Assembly: GCF_016623465.1 (NCBI RefSeq)
Contig: NZ_JAEDAJ010000008.1
Location: 1-64,000, forward strand
Source of the DNA: Brachybacterium halotolerans
GTDB lineage: Bacteria > Actinomycetota > Actinomycetes > Actinomycetales > Dermabacteraceae
DNA: 64,000 nucleotides
Direction of reading: 5' to 3'
Shown: positions 35,708 to 44,121 of the stretch, in pieces
Numbering within the stretch: position 1 is the first letter of the stretch
How the letters are laid out: every line of letters starts with the position of its first letter
Notes under the pieces: model-generated
What the model was told of the DNA's origin: nothing
The model's input: the letters and a program-made list of their open reading frames with translations, nothing else
Databases searched by the model: none
Translations under genes and position numbers: made by a program

Positions 35708-37411
35708 TCACTTGTCCTCGGCGGACTCCTCAGTCTTCTTGGCCGCCGCGGACTTGGCCGACGTCGCCTTGGAGGCGGCGGGCTTCTTGGCGGCCGTCGA
35801 CTTCGACGCGGTGGTCTTGGTCGAGGCGGACTTCGACGCGGTCGTCTTGGAGGCGGCCGTCTTCGAGGTCGTGGACTTCGCGGCAGTCGTCTTCTTGGCG
35901 GCGGTCGAAGCGGTCGACTTCGCGGCGGTGCTCTTCTTGGCCGGGGCCTTCTTCGCCGGCGCCTTCTCCTCGCCCTCGGCGTCCTCCGCCGCGGCGGTGG
36001 ACTTCGAGGCGGTCGACTTCGAGGCGGTCGCCTTGGTGGCCGGAGCCTTCTTGGCGGGGGCCTTCTTGGCCGGAGCCTTCTTCGCAGGAGCCTTCTCGGC
36101 CTCCTCGCCCTCGGCGTCGGCATCCGCCTCGGCGGCGTCGGCCTTGGTCAGCCCCAGGTCGAGCACGTCGCCGGCGGTGTTCTTCACCGTGATGTCGGCG
36201 AGGGCCACGTCGAGGGCCTTGGAGCGCTGGGCCTCGGCGAAGACCTGCTCGAGCTGGCCGGACTGCGCCAGCATCGAGATGAGCTGGTTGGGGTCGATGC
36301 CGTACTGGGCGCCGAGCTGGCTCAGGTAGGACATGAGGTCCTCCTGCTCCACCTGGACCTCGCGGGTCTCGTTGAGAGCGTCGAGCACGAACTGCGCGCG
36401 GATGCCGGAGATCGTGTCCTCGCGGATCTCCTCCGCGTGCGGGTCGCCGGGCTCCTTGCCCTCGTTCTCGAGGTGCTGGGCGATCTCGTCCTCGACGAGC
36501 TGATCCGGGACCGGCAGGTCCAGGTCCGCGACGAGCTTGTCGAGGAAGGCGTTGCGGGCCAGGGCCACACGGTTGCCCTCGGCGTCCTTCGCGGCCTGCT
36601 CCTTGAGGTCGGCCTTGAGCTCGTCGATGGTGTCGAACTCGGAGGCCATCTCGGCGAACTCGTCGTCGGCCTCGGGCAGCTCGCGCACCTTCACGCTCTG
36701 GGCGGTGACGGTGATGTCCGCGTCCTCGCCGGCGCGGTCGCCGCCGGCGAGCTTCGAGGTGAAGGTCGTGGTCTCGCCGCCGGACAGGCCGATGAGAGCC
36801 TCGTCCAGGCCCTCGAGCATGTTGCCCTCGCCGATGTGGTATGAGACGCCCTCAACGGACTCGACCTCCTCGTCACCGACCTTCGCGGTCATGTCGAGGG
36901 AGACGAAGTCGCCGTCCTGCGCGGGACGGTCGACGCCCACGAGGGTGCCGAAGCGCTCGCGCAGCGCGTCCAGGCGCACCTGCACGGCGTCGTCGTCGAC
37001 CGTGGGCTCCTCGATCTCGACGACCACGTCGGAGAGCTCGGGGAGGGTGAAGTCGGGGCGCACGTCCTGCTGGACGGTGAAGTTGAGGTCACCGGCGTCG
37101 GTGCCGTCCAGGCCCGGGATCTCGGTGACCTCGACCTCGGGACGGCCCAGCGGGCGGATCTCCGCCTCGGTCGCGGCCTTCTGGTAGAAGTCCGGCAGGG
37201 CGTCGTTCACGGCCTCCTGCATGATCGCCGGGCGACCGAAGCGCTGCTCGACCAGGCGCGTGGGGACCTTGCCCTTGCGGAAGCCCGGGATCTGCACCTG
37301 CTCGGCGATCTTCTTCGTTGCCGCCTCGACGGCCGGCTTCAGCTCGTCGAACGGCACAGCGACGGTGAGCTTCACCCGGGTCGGGCTGAGCTTCTCGACT
37401 TCGGTCTTCAC
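35708..37411 (-). CDS. tig: Trigger factor with long Lys/Ala-rich (histone-H1-like) C-terminal tail
   Basis: 567 residues against about 430-470 for the family. The N-terminal ribosome-binding domain contains FRKGKVPTRLVEQRFG, the ribosome docking loop; the PPIase domain (QDGDFVSLDMTAKV...) and the chaperone arms follow. The last 128 residues, from about 440, are almost only Lys, Ala, Ser and Thr with KAPAKK repeats, split by an acidic EDAEGEE. GTG start at 37411 with AGGGAG eight bases upstream. Trigger factor shields nascent chains. The basic tail could bind rRNA or DNA; this is inference. Confidence 0.95.
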   Translation of the reverse strand: MKTEVEKLSPTRVKLTVAVPFDELKPAVEAATKKIAEQVQIPGFRKGKVPTRLVEQRFGRPAIMQEAVNDALPDFYQKAATEAEIRPLGRPEVEVTEIPGLDGTDAGDLNFTVQQDVRPDFTLPELSDVVVEIEEPTVDDDAVQVRLDALRERFGTLVGVDRPAQDGDFVSLDMTAKVGDEEVESVEGVSYHIGEGNMLEGLDEALIGLSGGETTTFTSKLAGGDRAGEDADITVTAQSVKVRELPEADDEFAEMASEFDTIDELKADLKEQAAKDAEGNRVALARNAFLDKLVADLDLPVPDQLVEDEIAQHLENEGKEPGDPHAEEIREDTISGIRAQFVLDALNETREVQVEQEDLMSYLSQLGAQYGIDPNQLISMLAQSGQLEQVFAEAQRSKALDVALADITVKNTAGDVLDLGLTKADAAEADADAEGEEAEKAPAKKAPAKKAPAKKAPATKATASKSTASKSTAAAEDAEGEEKAPAKKAPAKKSTAAKSTASTAAKKTTAAKSTTSKTAASKTTASKSASTKTTASKSTAAKKPAASKATSAKSAAAKKTEESAEDK

Positions 37412-37499
37412 GTGCAGGTCTCCCTGAGGTCTATCGGTGTTCTGGACTTGTCCGGTGGCGCCGCCCGGTGACTCGGCACGGTGGCGACCCAGCCGCGGG

Positions 37500-37573
37500 T
37501 CGGGGTGACAGGATTTGAACCTGCGGCATCCCGCCCCCAAAGCGGGTGCTCTACCAAGCTGAGCTACACCCCG
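37500..37573 (-). tRNA. tRNA-Pro (anticodon TGG)
   Basis: 74 bases, acceptor CGGGGTG paired with CACCCCG, discriminator A, anticodon loop TTTGGGG between CCCGC and GCGGG, T loop TTCAAAT. CCA is not encoded. Lies just upstream of tig on the same strand. Confidence 0.95.
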
Positions 37574-37814
37574 GAGGGCAACCCACCAGATCCTACCTGG
37601 TCGCTCCTGCACGCCCCCGGCCGCGTCCGGCACCTGTGATGGGAGACATGCCTCCGCGGGCCGACGCGTGGTGCGCCGCGGCCCGGACCTCTGGTCTAAT
37701 AGGAGCGGCCGCACACGATGCAGCGCACCCCCGACGAGCCTCTCGGCTCCCGGTGGTCCGGTGTCCGAAAGCCCCCTGGACGGGGTGCCGAGGAACAGCA
37801 TCTGCGCTGGTCAC

Positions 37815-37885
37815 GCGGGCGTAGCTTAATGGTAAAGCCTCAGTCTTCCAAACTGATGACGCGGGTTCGATTCCCGTCGCCCGCT
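37815..37885 (+). tRNA. tRNA-Gly (anticodon TCC)
   Basis: 71 bases, acceptor GCGGGCG paired with CGCCCGC, discriminator T, anticodon loop CTTCCAA between CAGT and ACTG, T loop TTCGATT. CCA is not encoded. Divergent from tRNA-Pro; TCTAAT about 120 bases upstream may be its -10 element. Confidence 0.95.
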
Positions 37886-38018
37886 CTCCACGGACCGGCC
37901 GGTCGAGCAGCTCTCGTGCTCGGCCGGCCGGTTCTTCCATGTCTGCCCCCGGAGCGCTCTCGGGACCCTGACGCCCGAGCCGCGGGCCCCGGCGTCCGGT
38001 ACCCGGCGCGGGTCGCGC

Positions 38019-38471
38019 TCAGGACCTCCCGGCCCGCAGGAACGGGATCGCCGGGATCCAGAAGACCTTGCCGGTGAGCGAGAGGATCAGGCCGAGGATC
38101 GACACGACGATGTGGAACAGGGTGACGAGCCCCCAGAGGGAGATGGCCGTCCCGAGCGGGAAGAAGTCGTGCCCGTACGGCCCGTCCGCGAGGGTGAAGA
38201 GCAGCACGAAGTGCAGCGGCACGAGGATCAGCGTGATCACGAGGTAGGTGCCGCCCCAGTTCGCCGCGTTTCGCGCGTTGACGTGGGCGAGGCCGCCCTT
38301 GGTCCGCGAATGGGCGCCGACGACGAGCATCGTCACGCCGGCGATGACCGACGAGAAGAAGGGCACGAGAAGGAACACGAGCAGACCGAGGCCCCAGGCG
38401 AGCGCTCCACTCGGCGGGGCGGGCTGCGGCGGGGGGAAGCGGGGATCGTGGCTGGGAGGAGGCTGGGTCAT
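38019..38471 (-). CDS. DUF4870-family membrane protein
   Basis: 150 residues: a Pro-rich N-terminus (MTQPPPSHDPRFPPPQPAPP) and four hydrophobic segments with AHVNARNAANWGGTYL, which matches the H-x-R-x-A-x-N/Q-x-x-N/Q motif of DUF4870 proteins. The function of the family is unknown. The ATG at 38471 has TACCCT six bases upstream, suggesting a leaderless message. Confidence 0.82.
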   Translation of the reverse strand: MTQPPPSHDPRFPPPQPAPPSGALAWGLGLLVFLLVPFFSSVIAGVTMLVVGAHSRTKGGLAHVNARNAANWGGTYLVITLILVPLHFVLLFTLADGPYGHDFFPLGTAISLWGLVTLFHIVVSILGLILSLTGKVFWIPAIPFLRAGRS

Positions 38472-38477
38472 GCCTCC

Positions 38478-38483
38478 AGGGTA
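38478..38483 (-). promoter_or_regulatory. -10 element of predicted leaderless promoter (DUF4870 gene)
   Basis: TACCCT on the minus strand with six bases to the ATG. Confidence 0.42.
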
Positions 38484-38568
38484 GGAGGCGCAGGCATCCG
38501 TGCGTCCGACGCGCCTGCTGCCGGACGCCCGACTCCCGCCCCGGCCCTGCTCGGAACTCCCCGGCACC

Positions 38569-39372
38569 TCAGCTCTTCGCGAGCAGCGGGACCGCGGCCT
38601 CCGGCGTGAAGGAGAGGAACGTGATCGACTCCTGGAAGTAGAGCGTCACGGTGTCCGCGTCGTGGGCGGAGTAGCCGATCGACACGTCCTGGCCGATGGT
38701 CAGCTCGAAGTCGCCGCCGCGGCGCGAGAGCAGCACGCCGCCCTCGATCGCGGGAGCCCACACGATCGGCCCGTCGAGCACGCGCTTCAGGTGCTCGATG
38801 ATCGGGTAGCCGTGGTTGGTGGTCTCGTTGACCTCGCGGTACGCGTCGGCGCTGAGGGCGAGCGCGTAGGGGCCGTCGATCGACTCCAGCCGCAGGGCCG
38901 TCATCGCCCGGGACACCGCGTCGGGGTAGTCGCGCACGTCCTGCGGCAGGTGGTGCGCGAGCGAGGTGGCCCCGGGGGTGATGCCGGTGATGTGCGCGCC
39001 GTCGAGGCCGTTGAAGATCGCGTGGTCCTCGGCGAGCGCGATGGTGCGGGCGGCGTCGACGACGGGGTCCCAGTCGGGGTCCTGCGCGCCGCGGTCGACG
39101 TCGTCGATCGCCTCGCGGCTGATGGTGAAGGGGACGGTGAGCTCCGTGATCGGCTGGGACTCGCGCAGACTCGCGCGCACGCCCTCGAGGCCCAGATCCA
39201 CGCGGTGGCGGTGACCGGTGGTGACCGAGGCCAGGTCCAGGCCGTGGGGTCCGCTGACATCGACCAGGCGGCGCCCGGCGATATTGCGGCGGAACGAGCG
39301 CTTCGCCTCGTCCTCGATGTCCTCCCACGCCGCTGTGGAGATCGGCGCGAGTTCGCGATGCAGGTTGTTCAT
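38569..39372 (-). CDS. Encapsulin nanocompartment shell protein (family 1, linocin M18-like)
   Basis: 267 residues with the HK97 phage-capsid fold. The N-terminus NNLHRELAPISTAAWEDIEDEAKRS(F) region, the middle VDVSGPHGLDLASV and the stretch FTISREAIDDVDRG are typical of actinobacterial encapsulins such as Brevibacterium linocin M18. About 60 copies would build a shell around cargo enzyme. AAGGAG precedes the ATG, which overlaps the stop of the DyP gene by four bases, so shell and cargo are made together. Confidence 0.95.
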   Translation of the reverse strand: MNNLHRELAPISTAAWEDIEDEAKRSFRRNIAGRRLVDVSGPHGLDLASVTTGHRHRVDLGLEGVRASLRESQPITELTVPFTISREAIDDVDRGAQDPDWDPVVDAARTIALAEDHAIFNGLDGAHITGITPGATSLAHHLPQDVRDYPDAVSRAMTALRLESIDGPYALALSADAYREVNETTNHGYPIIEHLKRVLDGPIVWAPAIEGGVLLSRRGGDFELTIGQDVSIGYSAHDADTVTLYFQESITFLSFTPEAAVPLLAKS

Positions 39373-40583
39373 GGCATCTCCTTCGTCCCGGCGGTGCCGG
39401 GGTCGTGCGGGGCGGGGTCATGCGCGGCGGGAGCGAGAGGGGCTGGACAGTGAGAGGCGGCGGTGTGCGGAGCGGTCGGCTCGAGGGCCCCGATGCCCAG
39501 CGATCCCTCCGCTGGATCCGGCGGGGCGGGGGTGGCCGACGAGGGCACCTCGGCACCGTCGTCTCCCTCGGCCCCATCGGCCCCGTCGTCCACCTCGGCC
39601 CCGCCGGCCCCTTCGGCACCGTCGCCCGCGTCGCCCGGCGCGGGCGGGATGTCGTCGAGGAAATCGACGGTGGGGACGAAGAAGTGTGTGCCCGTGAGCG
39701 CGGTCGAGAAGTCCAGGAGCCGGTCGTGGTTCGTGCCCTCGGGGTCCCCCAGGAACATGTTGCGCAGCATCTGCTCGGTGACGTCGAGGTCGCGCGAGTA
39801 GCCGATGAAGTAGGTGCCGAACTCGTCGGCCGCGGCGCTGCCGAAGGGCATGTTGTCGCGCACGATCTTCAGCTGCGTGCCATCGGCGTCCTCGATGACG
39901 GTGAGCGCGGTGTGGGAGTCGGCGGGCTTCGTCTCGTCGTCCATCTCGACGTTGTCCCACTTGTGGCGGCCGATGGCGTCGGCCTGGTGCTCGACGGTGA
40001 GCCGCTCCCATCCCTCCATGTCGTGCACGTACTTCTGGACGGTCACATAGCTGCCACCGACGAAGACGGGGTCCGTGTCCTCGTCGAGGACCACGAACCG
40101 CTGCGCCTCCAGGCCCTCGGGGTTCTCGGTGCCGTCGACGAAGCCGATCACGTCGCGGGAGTCGAAGTAGCGGAACCCGTGGACCTCGTCCTGCACGGTG
40201 GTGAACGGGCGCAGCTGCCGCATGAGCTGGCCGGCGAGCTCGAAGCACACGTCCATGCGGTGGGCGCGGATGTGGAAGAGGAGGTCGCCGGGGGTCGACG
40301 GGGCGTCGTGCACCGTCCCGGACAGGGCAGGGAAGGTGCGCAGACCCTTCGGCGCGGGGCCGGAGAACAGGCGGGACCAGGCGCGGGCGCCGATGCCGAC
40401 CACGCAGCCGAGGTCCGCCGCGACGATCCGCGAGCGCACGGTGCGAAGGGTCCCGGTGAAGCCGTCGAGGACCTCGCGCACGCCGTCCTCGCCGCCCTCG
40501 TCGACCGTGAGGACGAGGAAGATCGCCGACTCGGTGAGCGGCCTCAGGATCCTCTGCGGGATCGGTGCGCTCTGTTCGTCCAC
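39369..40583 (-). CDS. DyP-type haem peroxidase, encapsulin cargo
   Basis: 404 residues. The DyP fingerprint GFVDGTENP carries the catalytic Asp; the proximal His is probably the one in ADSHTALTVI, and the distal Arg is in KIVRDNMPFGS. After residue 320 a disordered Gly/Ala/Asp linker leads to GSLGIGAL (residues 360-367), the encapsulin targeting peptide. In known cargo this peptide lies at or near the C-terminus, but here 37 more residues follow (EPTAPHTAASHCPAPLAPAA and on to KEMP). Start GTG at 40583 with GGAGGAC a dozen bases upstream. It oxidises dyes or other substrates with H2O2. Confidence 0.94.
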   Translation of the reverse strand: MDEQSAPIPQRILRPLTESAIFLVLTVDEGGEDGVREVLDGFTGTLRTVRSRIVAADLGCVVGIGARAWSRLFSGPAPKGLRTFPALSGTVHDAPSTPGDLLFHIRAHRMDVCFELAGQLMRQLRPFTTVQDEVHGFRYFDSRDVIGFVDGTENPEGLEAQRFVVLDEDTDPVFVGGSYVTVQKYVHDMEGWERLTVEHQADAIGRHKWDNVEMDDETKPADSHTALTVIEDADGTQLKIVRDNMPFGSAAADEFGTYFIGYSRDLDVTEQMLRNMFLGDPEGTNHDRLLDFSTALTGTHFFVPTVDFLDDIPPAPGDAGDGAEGAGGAEVDDGADGAEGDDGAEVPSSATPAPPDPAEGSLGIGALEPTAPHTAASHCPAPLAPAAHDPAPHDPGTAGTKEMP

Positions 40584-40754
40584 GTGCTGCGTCCTCCCGC
40601 TCGTCGACCGCGGAGCATGCGCGCCCCGTCCGCGTTCCAGGCTAGACCCTCACCCGGTGACGCCATGCAGGGTCCGCCCGAGGTGTTCGATGATCCCCGC
40701 CGCCGTGTCCGATTCCCGCTGGCGCCGCTGGTGCGCAGGGGGTTCACTGGGGGC

Positions 40755-42308
40755 ATGGACGAGATGACGGACGACGAGCGCTTCGCCGCGATCCGGGCGC
40801 GGGACGCCCGCTTCGACGGCGCGTTCTTCACGTGCGTCCGCTCCACGGGGATCTTCTGCCGCCCCTCGTGCCCGGCGCGCACCCCGGCGCGCGCGAACGT
40901 CGACTTCGCCCCGTCGGCCGCGGCCGCGGTCGAGGCGGGCTTCCGCGCCTGCAAGCGCTGCGGCCCGTCGGCCCCGCCCGGATCGCCGGACGAGGACCCC
41001 TCCGGCGATCTCGCGCGTCGCGCGCTGCGCCTCATCGACGGCGGCGCGCTCGACGACGGCTCGGTGCCGCAGCTCGCCGCGCGCCTCGCGGTCTCCGAGC
41101 GCACGCTGCACCGGGCGCTGAGCGCCCGCACCGGGGCGGGCGCCCTCGCCCATGCGCGCATGCGTCGCGCCCGGCGGGCCCACGACCTGGTCCTGGAGAC
41201 GGATCTCCAGCTCTCGCGGGTCGCGTTCGCCGCCGGGTTCGGCAGCGAGCGCCAGCTCCACGACACGTTCACGACCGTGTTCGGCCACGCACCCTCGACC
41301 GTGCGGGAGCGCAGCGGGCAGGACGCGACGCGGTCCGACGGACCGGCGGACCCCGCGGCCGAGGGCGCCGCCCACCTGCGGGCGGGCCTCGCGGTGCGCC
41401 TCCCCTTCGACGGGGACGGCCTCGCCTGCTGGTTCGCCGCGCGCGCCGTGCCCGGCGTCGACGAGGTCGTCACCGACGAGGACGGGGCCGGCACGGCTCC
41501 CGTCCGGCGAACCGCCGTGCGCCTCCCCCACGGCCCCGCCGTGCTCGAGGTCGCGCTGCCGTCCCTCGCGGGCACGGGCACCGCGCGCCTGTCCGCCACC
41601 ATGCACCTGGCCGACGTGCGCGACTACGGCGCGGCGGTGGGACTCGCGCGGCGCCTGCTGGACCTGGACGCGGATCCGCTCGGCATCGACGAGGCGCTCC
41701 CGCGCTCCCTGCCCGCCCTCGCCCCGCTCGTCGCGGCGCGGCCCGGGGTGCGTCTGCCCGGGCTGCCGTCTCTCGCCGAGGCGCTGATGTGGGCGATCGT
41801 CGGGCAGCAGATCACCGCCGCGCAGGCCCGGGACCAGATCGCGCGCGCCACGGACCTCGCCGGCGAGGCGCTGCCGCCCTCACTGCACGTGGGCGGTGTG
41901 CACCGCCTGGGCCCCACGCCGGCGGAGGCCGCCGCACGTGCCGCGGACTGGTACCGCGGGCCCGGCGCCCGCCGCCGCGCCCTGGTCACCGCGCTCACCG
42001 AGACGCCCGACGCGGACGCGCTGGATCCCGTGCAGCTCCATGACGCCGTGCTCGCCCTGCCGGGCGTCGGCCCGTGGACCGCCGGCTACGCGCTGCTGCG
42101 CGGCACCCGCGGCAGCGACCTGGCTCCCCCGCGTGACGTCGCCCTGCTCGCCGCCGCCCGCGACCTGGGCCTCGCCGAGGACCTCGACGACCTCCCGGAG
42201 TCCCTCGCGCCCGCCGCCCCCTGGCGCTCGTACGCGAGCCTGCATCTGTGGCATCACGCCGCCTCCCTGCCACCCGCCCGCCGCACCCGAAGGACACGCA
42301 GCTCATGA
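40755..42308 (+). CDS. Ada-like activator fused to AlkA 3-methyladenine DNA glycosylase
   Basis: 517 residues, three parts. (1) An Ada zinc domain with Cys35, Cys39, Cys66 and Cys69, where Cys35 matches the Ada residue that accepts methyl from DNA phosphotriesters. (2) An AraC helix-turn-helix pair (about 85-185). (3) AlkA N-domain and HhH-GPD glycosylase with ALPGVGPWTAGYAL and the catalytic Asp in PPRDVALL. It therefore senses alkylation, activates transcription and removes 3-methyladenine. The stop overlaps the ogt start (ATGA). Confidence 0.94.
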   Translation: MDEMTDDERFAAIRARDARFDGAFFTCVRSTGIFCRPSCPARTPARANVDFAPSAAAAVEAGFRACKRCGPSAPPGSPDEDPSGDLARRALRLIDGGALDDGSVPQLAARLAVSERTLHRALSARTGAGALAHARMRRARRAHDLVLETDLQLSRVAFAAGFGSERQLHDTFTTVFGHAPSTVRERSGQDATRSDGPADPAAEGAAHLRAGLAVRLPFDGDGLACWFAARAVPGVDEVVTDEDGAGTAPVRRTAVRLPHGPAVLEVALPSLAGTGTARLSATMHLADVRDYGAAVGLARRLLDLDADPLGIDEALPRSLPALAPLVAARPGVRLPGLPSLAEALMWAIVGQQITAAQARDQIARATDLAGEALPPSLHVGGVHRLGPTPAEAAARAADWYRGPGARRRALVTALTETPDADALDPVQLHDAVLALPGVGPWTAGYALLRGTRGSDLAPPRDVALLAAARDLGLAEDLDDLPESLAPAAPWRSYASLHLWHHAASLPPARRTRRTRSS

Positions 42309-42850
42309 ACTCCACACCCACCCCTTCCGCCGGAGCCTCCGCCTCCCACCCCGCGCGCCATCTCGCGGTCGAGACCCCCGTCGGCCGCTATCTGATCGCG
42401 GCCCGCCGCACGGCCGACGGCGACGCCGTCACCGGCGTCTGGCGCGAGGCCCAGTCGCACTTCCCGCGCACCGAGCGCCTCGGCGCGCACGTGACCGGGA
42501 AGGACCCGCTGCTCGAGGAGGCCTCGCAGCAGCTGCTCGACTTCCTCGCGGGCACCCGCACCGTGTTCGACGTGCCGCTGCGCCTCGAGGGCACGGCCTT
42601 CCAGCGCAGCGTGTGGGAGGAGCTGCGACGGATCCCCTTCGGCGACACCACCACGTACGGGGCGCTCGCCCGGCAGATCGGCTCGCCGCGCGCGGCGCAG
42701 GCGGTCGGCGCGGCCGTCGGCGCGAACCCGATCTCGATCCTCGTGCCCTGCCACCGGGTGCTCGCGGCGGACGGCTCCCTCACCGGCTACGCGGGCGGGA
42801 TCGGCACGAAGGAGTCGCTGCTGCGCATCGAGGGCGTCCTCGGCGCCTGA
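42305..42850 (+). CDS. ogt: Methylated-DNA-protein cysteine methyltransferase
   Basis: 181 residues. The acceptor Cys lies in ILVPCHRVLAADG, with the helix-turn-helix AARQIGSPRAAQAVGAA-like Arg finger just before and the RIEGVL C-terminus. It takes methyl groups from O6-methylguanine in a single-turnover reaction. Co-translated with the Ada-AlkA fusion, so the pair covers phosphotriester sensing, N3 removal and O6 repair. Confidence 0.94.
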   Translation: MNSTPTPSAGASASHPARHLAVETPVGRYLIAARRTADGDAVTGVWREAQSHFPRTERLGAHVTGKDPLLEEASQQLLDFLAGTRTVFDVPLRLEGTAFQRSVWEELRRIPFGDTTTYGALARQIGSPRAAQAVGAAVGANPISILVPCHRVLAADGSLTGYAGGIGTKESLLRIEGVLGA

Positions 42851-42906
42851 GAGCCTCACATCGCGCCCTGCGCGGCCCCTCGCCGCCCGCGTGCGAGCAT
42901 GTCCCC

Positions 42907-44121
42907 ATGTCCACGCAGATGAGCTCGGCCAGCACCCCCGATTTCGCCTTCCCCGTCGCCGCCCGCTACGCCGGGATGGCCAGCTCGCCGCTCAAGGACA
43001 TCTTCTCCCTCGCCGCCCGGCCGGACGTCGTCTCCTTCGCCGGCGGCATCCCCGACCCCTCCCTGTTCGCCCTCGGGGACATCGCCGAGTGCTACGACTG
43101 GGTGCTGCGCGAGCGGGGCACGCGCGCCCTGCAGTACGGGGTGAGCGAGGGCGAGGCGGAGCTGCGCGAGCAGGCCGCGCGCCGGCTCTCGCGGGAGCTG
43201 CCCACCGACGCCTCGCAGATCCGCGTCACCTCGGGGTCGCAGGAAGGGCTGTTCGTCGCCGCGGAGGCGCTCATCGAGCCGGGCGACGTGGTGCTCGTCG
43301 AGTCCCCCACCTACCTCGCCGCGGTGCAGGCCTTCGCGGTGCACGGTGCGCGCATGGTCGGGGTGGAGACGGACGACGGCGGCGTGCTGCCCGACGCGCT
43401 GGACGCCGCGATCCGCGCGCACCACCCGCGCCTGGTCTACCTGATCCCCACCTTCCAGAACCCCACCGGGCGCTCGATGTCCGCCCAGCGCCGCGCACAG
43501 GTCGCGGACGTGCTGCGTCGCCACGACGTCCCCCTCATCGAGGACGACCCCTACGGCGAGCTGTCCTTCGACGGCGAGCGCTTCGCGCCGATCGCCTCCG
43601 AGCCCGGCATGTCCTCGCGCACTCTGCTCATGAAGTCGATGTCCAAGCTCATGAGCCCGGGGGTGCGCATCGGCTGGATCCGCGCGGAGGGCCCGATCCT
43701 GGACACCCTGGCCGTCGCGAAGGCCGCGATCTCCATGCAGTCCTCCGTGGTCGACCAGCTCACGGTCGCCCGCTACCTCGAGACCAAGGACCTCGACGCG
43801 CACGTCGCGACGGTCATCGAGGTCTACCGCGAGCGACGGGACGCGATGGCGCAGGCCCTCACGGGCAGGCTCCCCGAGGGCGCGCACCTCACGCGCCCGC
43901 AGGGCGGCATGTTCCTGTGGGCCGCGCTCGGCGAGGGCTGGGACGCGCAGGACCTGCTGGCCGACGCGGTCTCCGCGGGCGTCGCGTACCTGCCCGGCTG
44001 GTCGTTCTTCGCGGAGGACGCGGACCGCTCGACGATGCGCCTGAGCTTCGTCACCCACTCCCCCGAGGTGATCGCTGACGGCGTGGGCCGCCTGGGAGAG
44101 GTCATCGCCCGCCGCGGCTGA
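42907..44121 (+). CDS. PLP-dependent aminotransferase, class I/II (aminoadipate-type)
   Basis: 404 residues with fold type I aminotransferase motifs: FAGGIPDPSLFAL, the NPTGRSMS turn, EDDPYGELSF with the Asp that binds the PLP ring nitrogen, the PLP lysine in KSMSKLMSPGVRIGW, and the carboxylate-binding Arg in STMRLSFV. The set matches the LysN/AAT-I group also seen as the C-terminal part of MocR regulators, but no regulator domain is attached. Substrate probably an amino acid such as 2-aminoadipate, Leu or aromatic; not resolved. Its end overlaps the convergent membrane gene by 20 bases. Confidence 0.9.
   Translation: MSTQMSSASTPDFAFPVAARYAGMASSPLKDIFSLAARPDVVSFAGGIPDPSLFALGDIAECYDWVLRERGTRALQYGVSEGEAELREQAARRLSRELPTDASQIRVTSGSQEGLFVAAEALIEPGDVVLVESPTYLAAVQAFAVHGARMVGVETDDGGVLPDALDAAIRAHHPRLVYLIPTFQNPTGRSMSAQRRAQVADVLRRHDVPLIEDDPYGELSFDGERFAPIASEPGMSSRTLLMKSMSKLMSPGVRIGWIRAEGPILDTLAVAKAAISMQSSVVDQLTVARYLETKDLDAHVATVIEVYRERRDAMAQALTGRLPEGAHLTRPQGGMFLWAALGEGWDAQDLLADAVSAGVAYLPGWSFFAEDADRSTMRLSFVTHSPEVIADGVGRLGEVIARRG

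Noticed and set aside
42907..44121. MocR-type transcription factor
   Set aside because: The aminotransferase domain is alone; no GntR helix-turn-helix is encoded upstream in frame.
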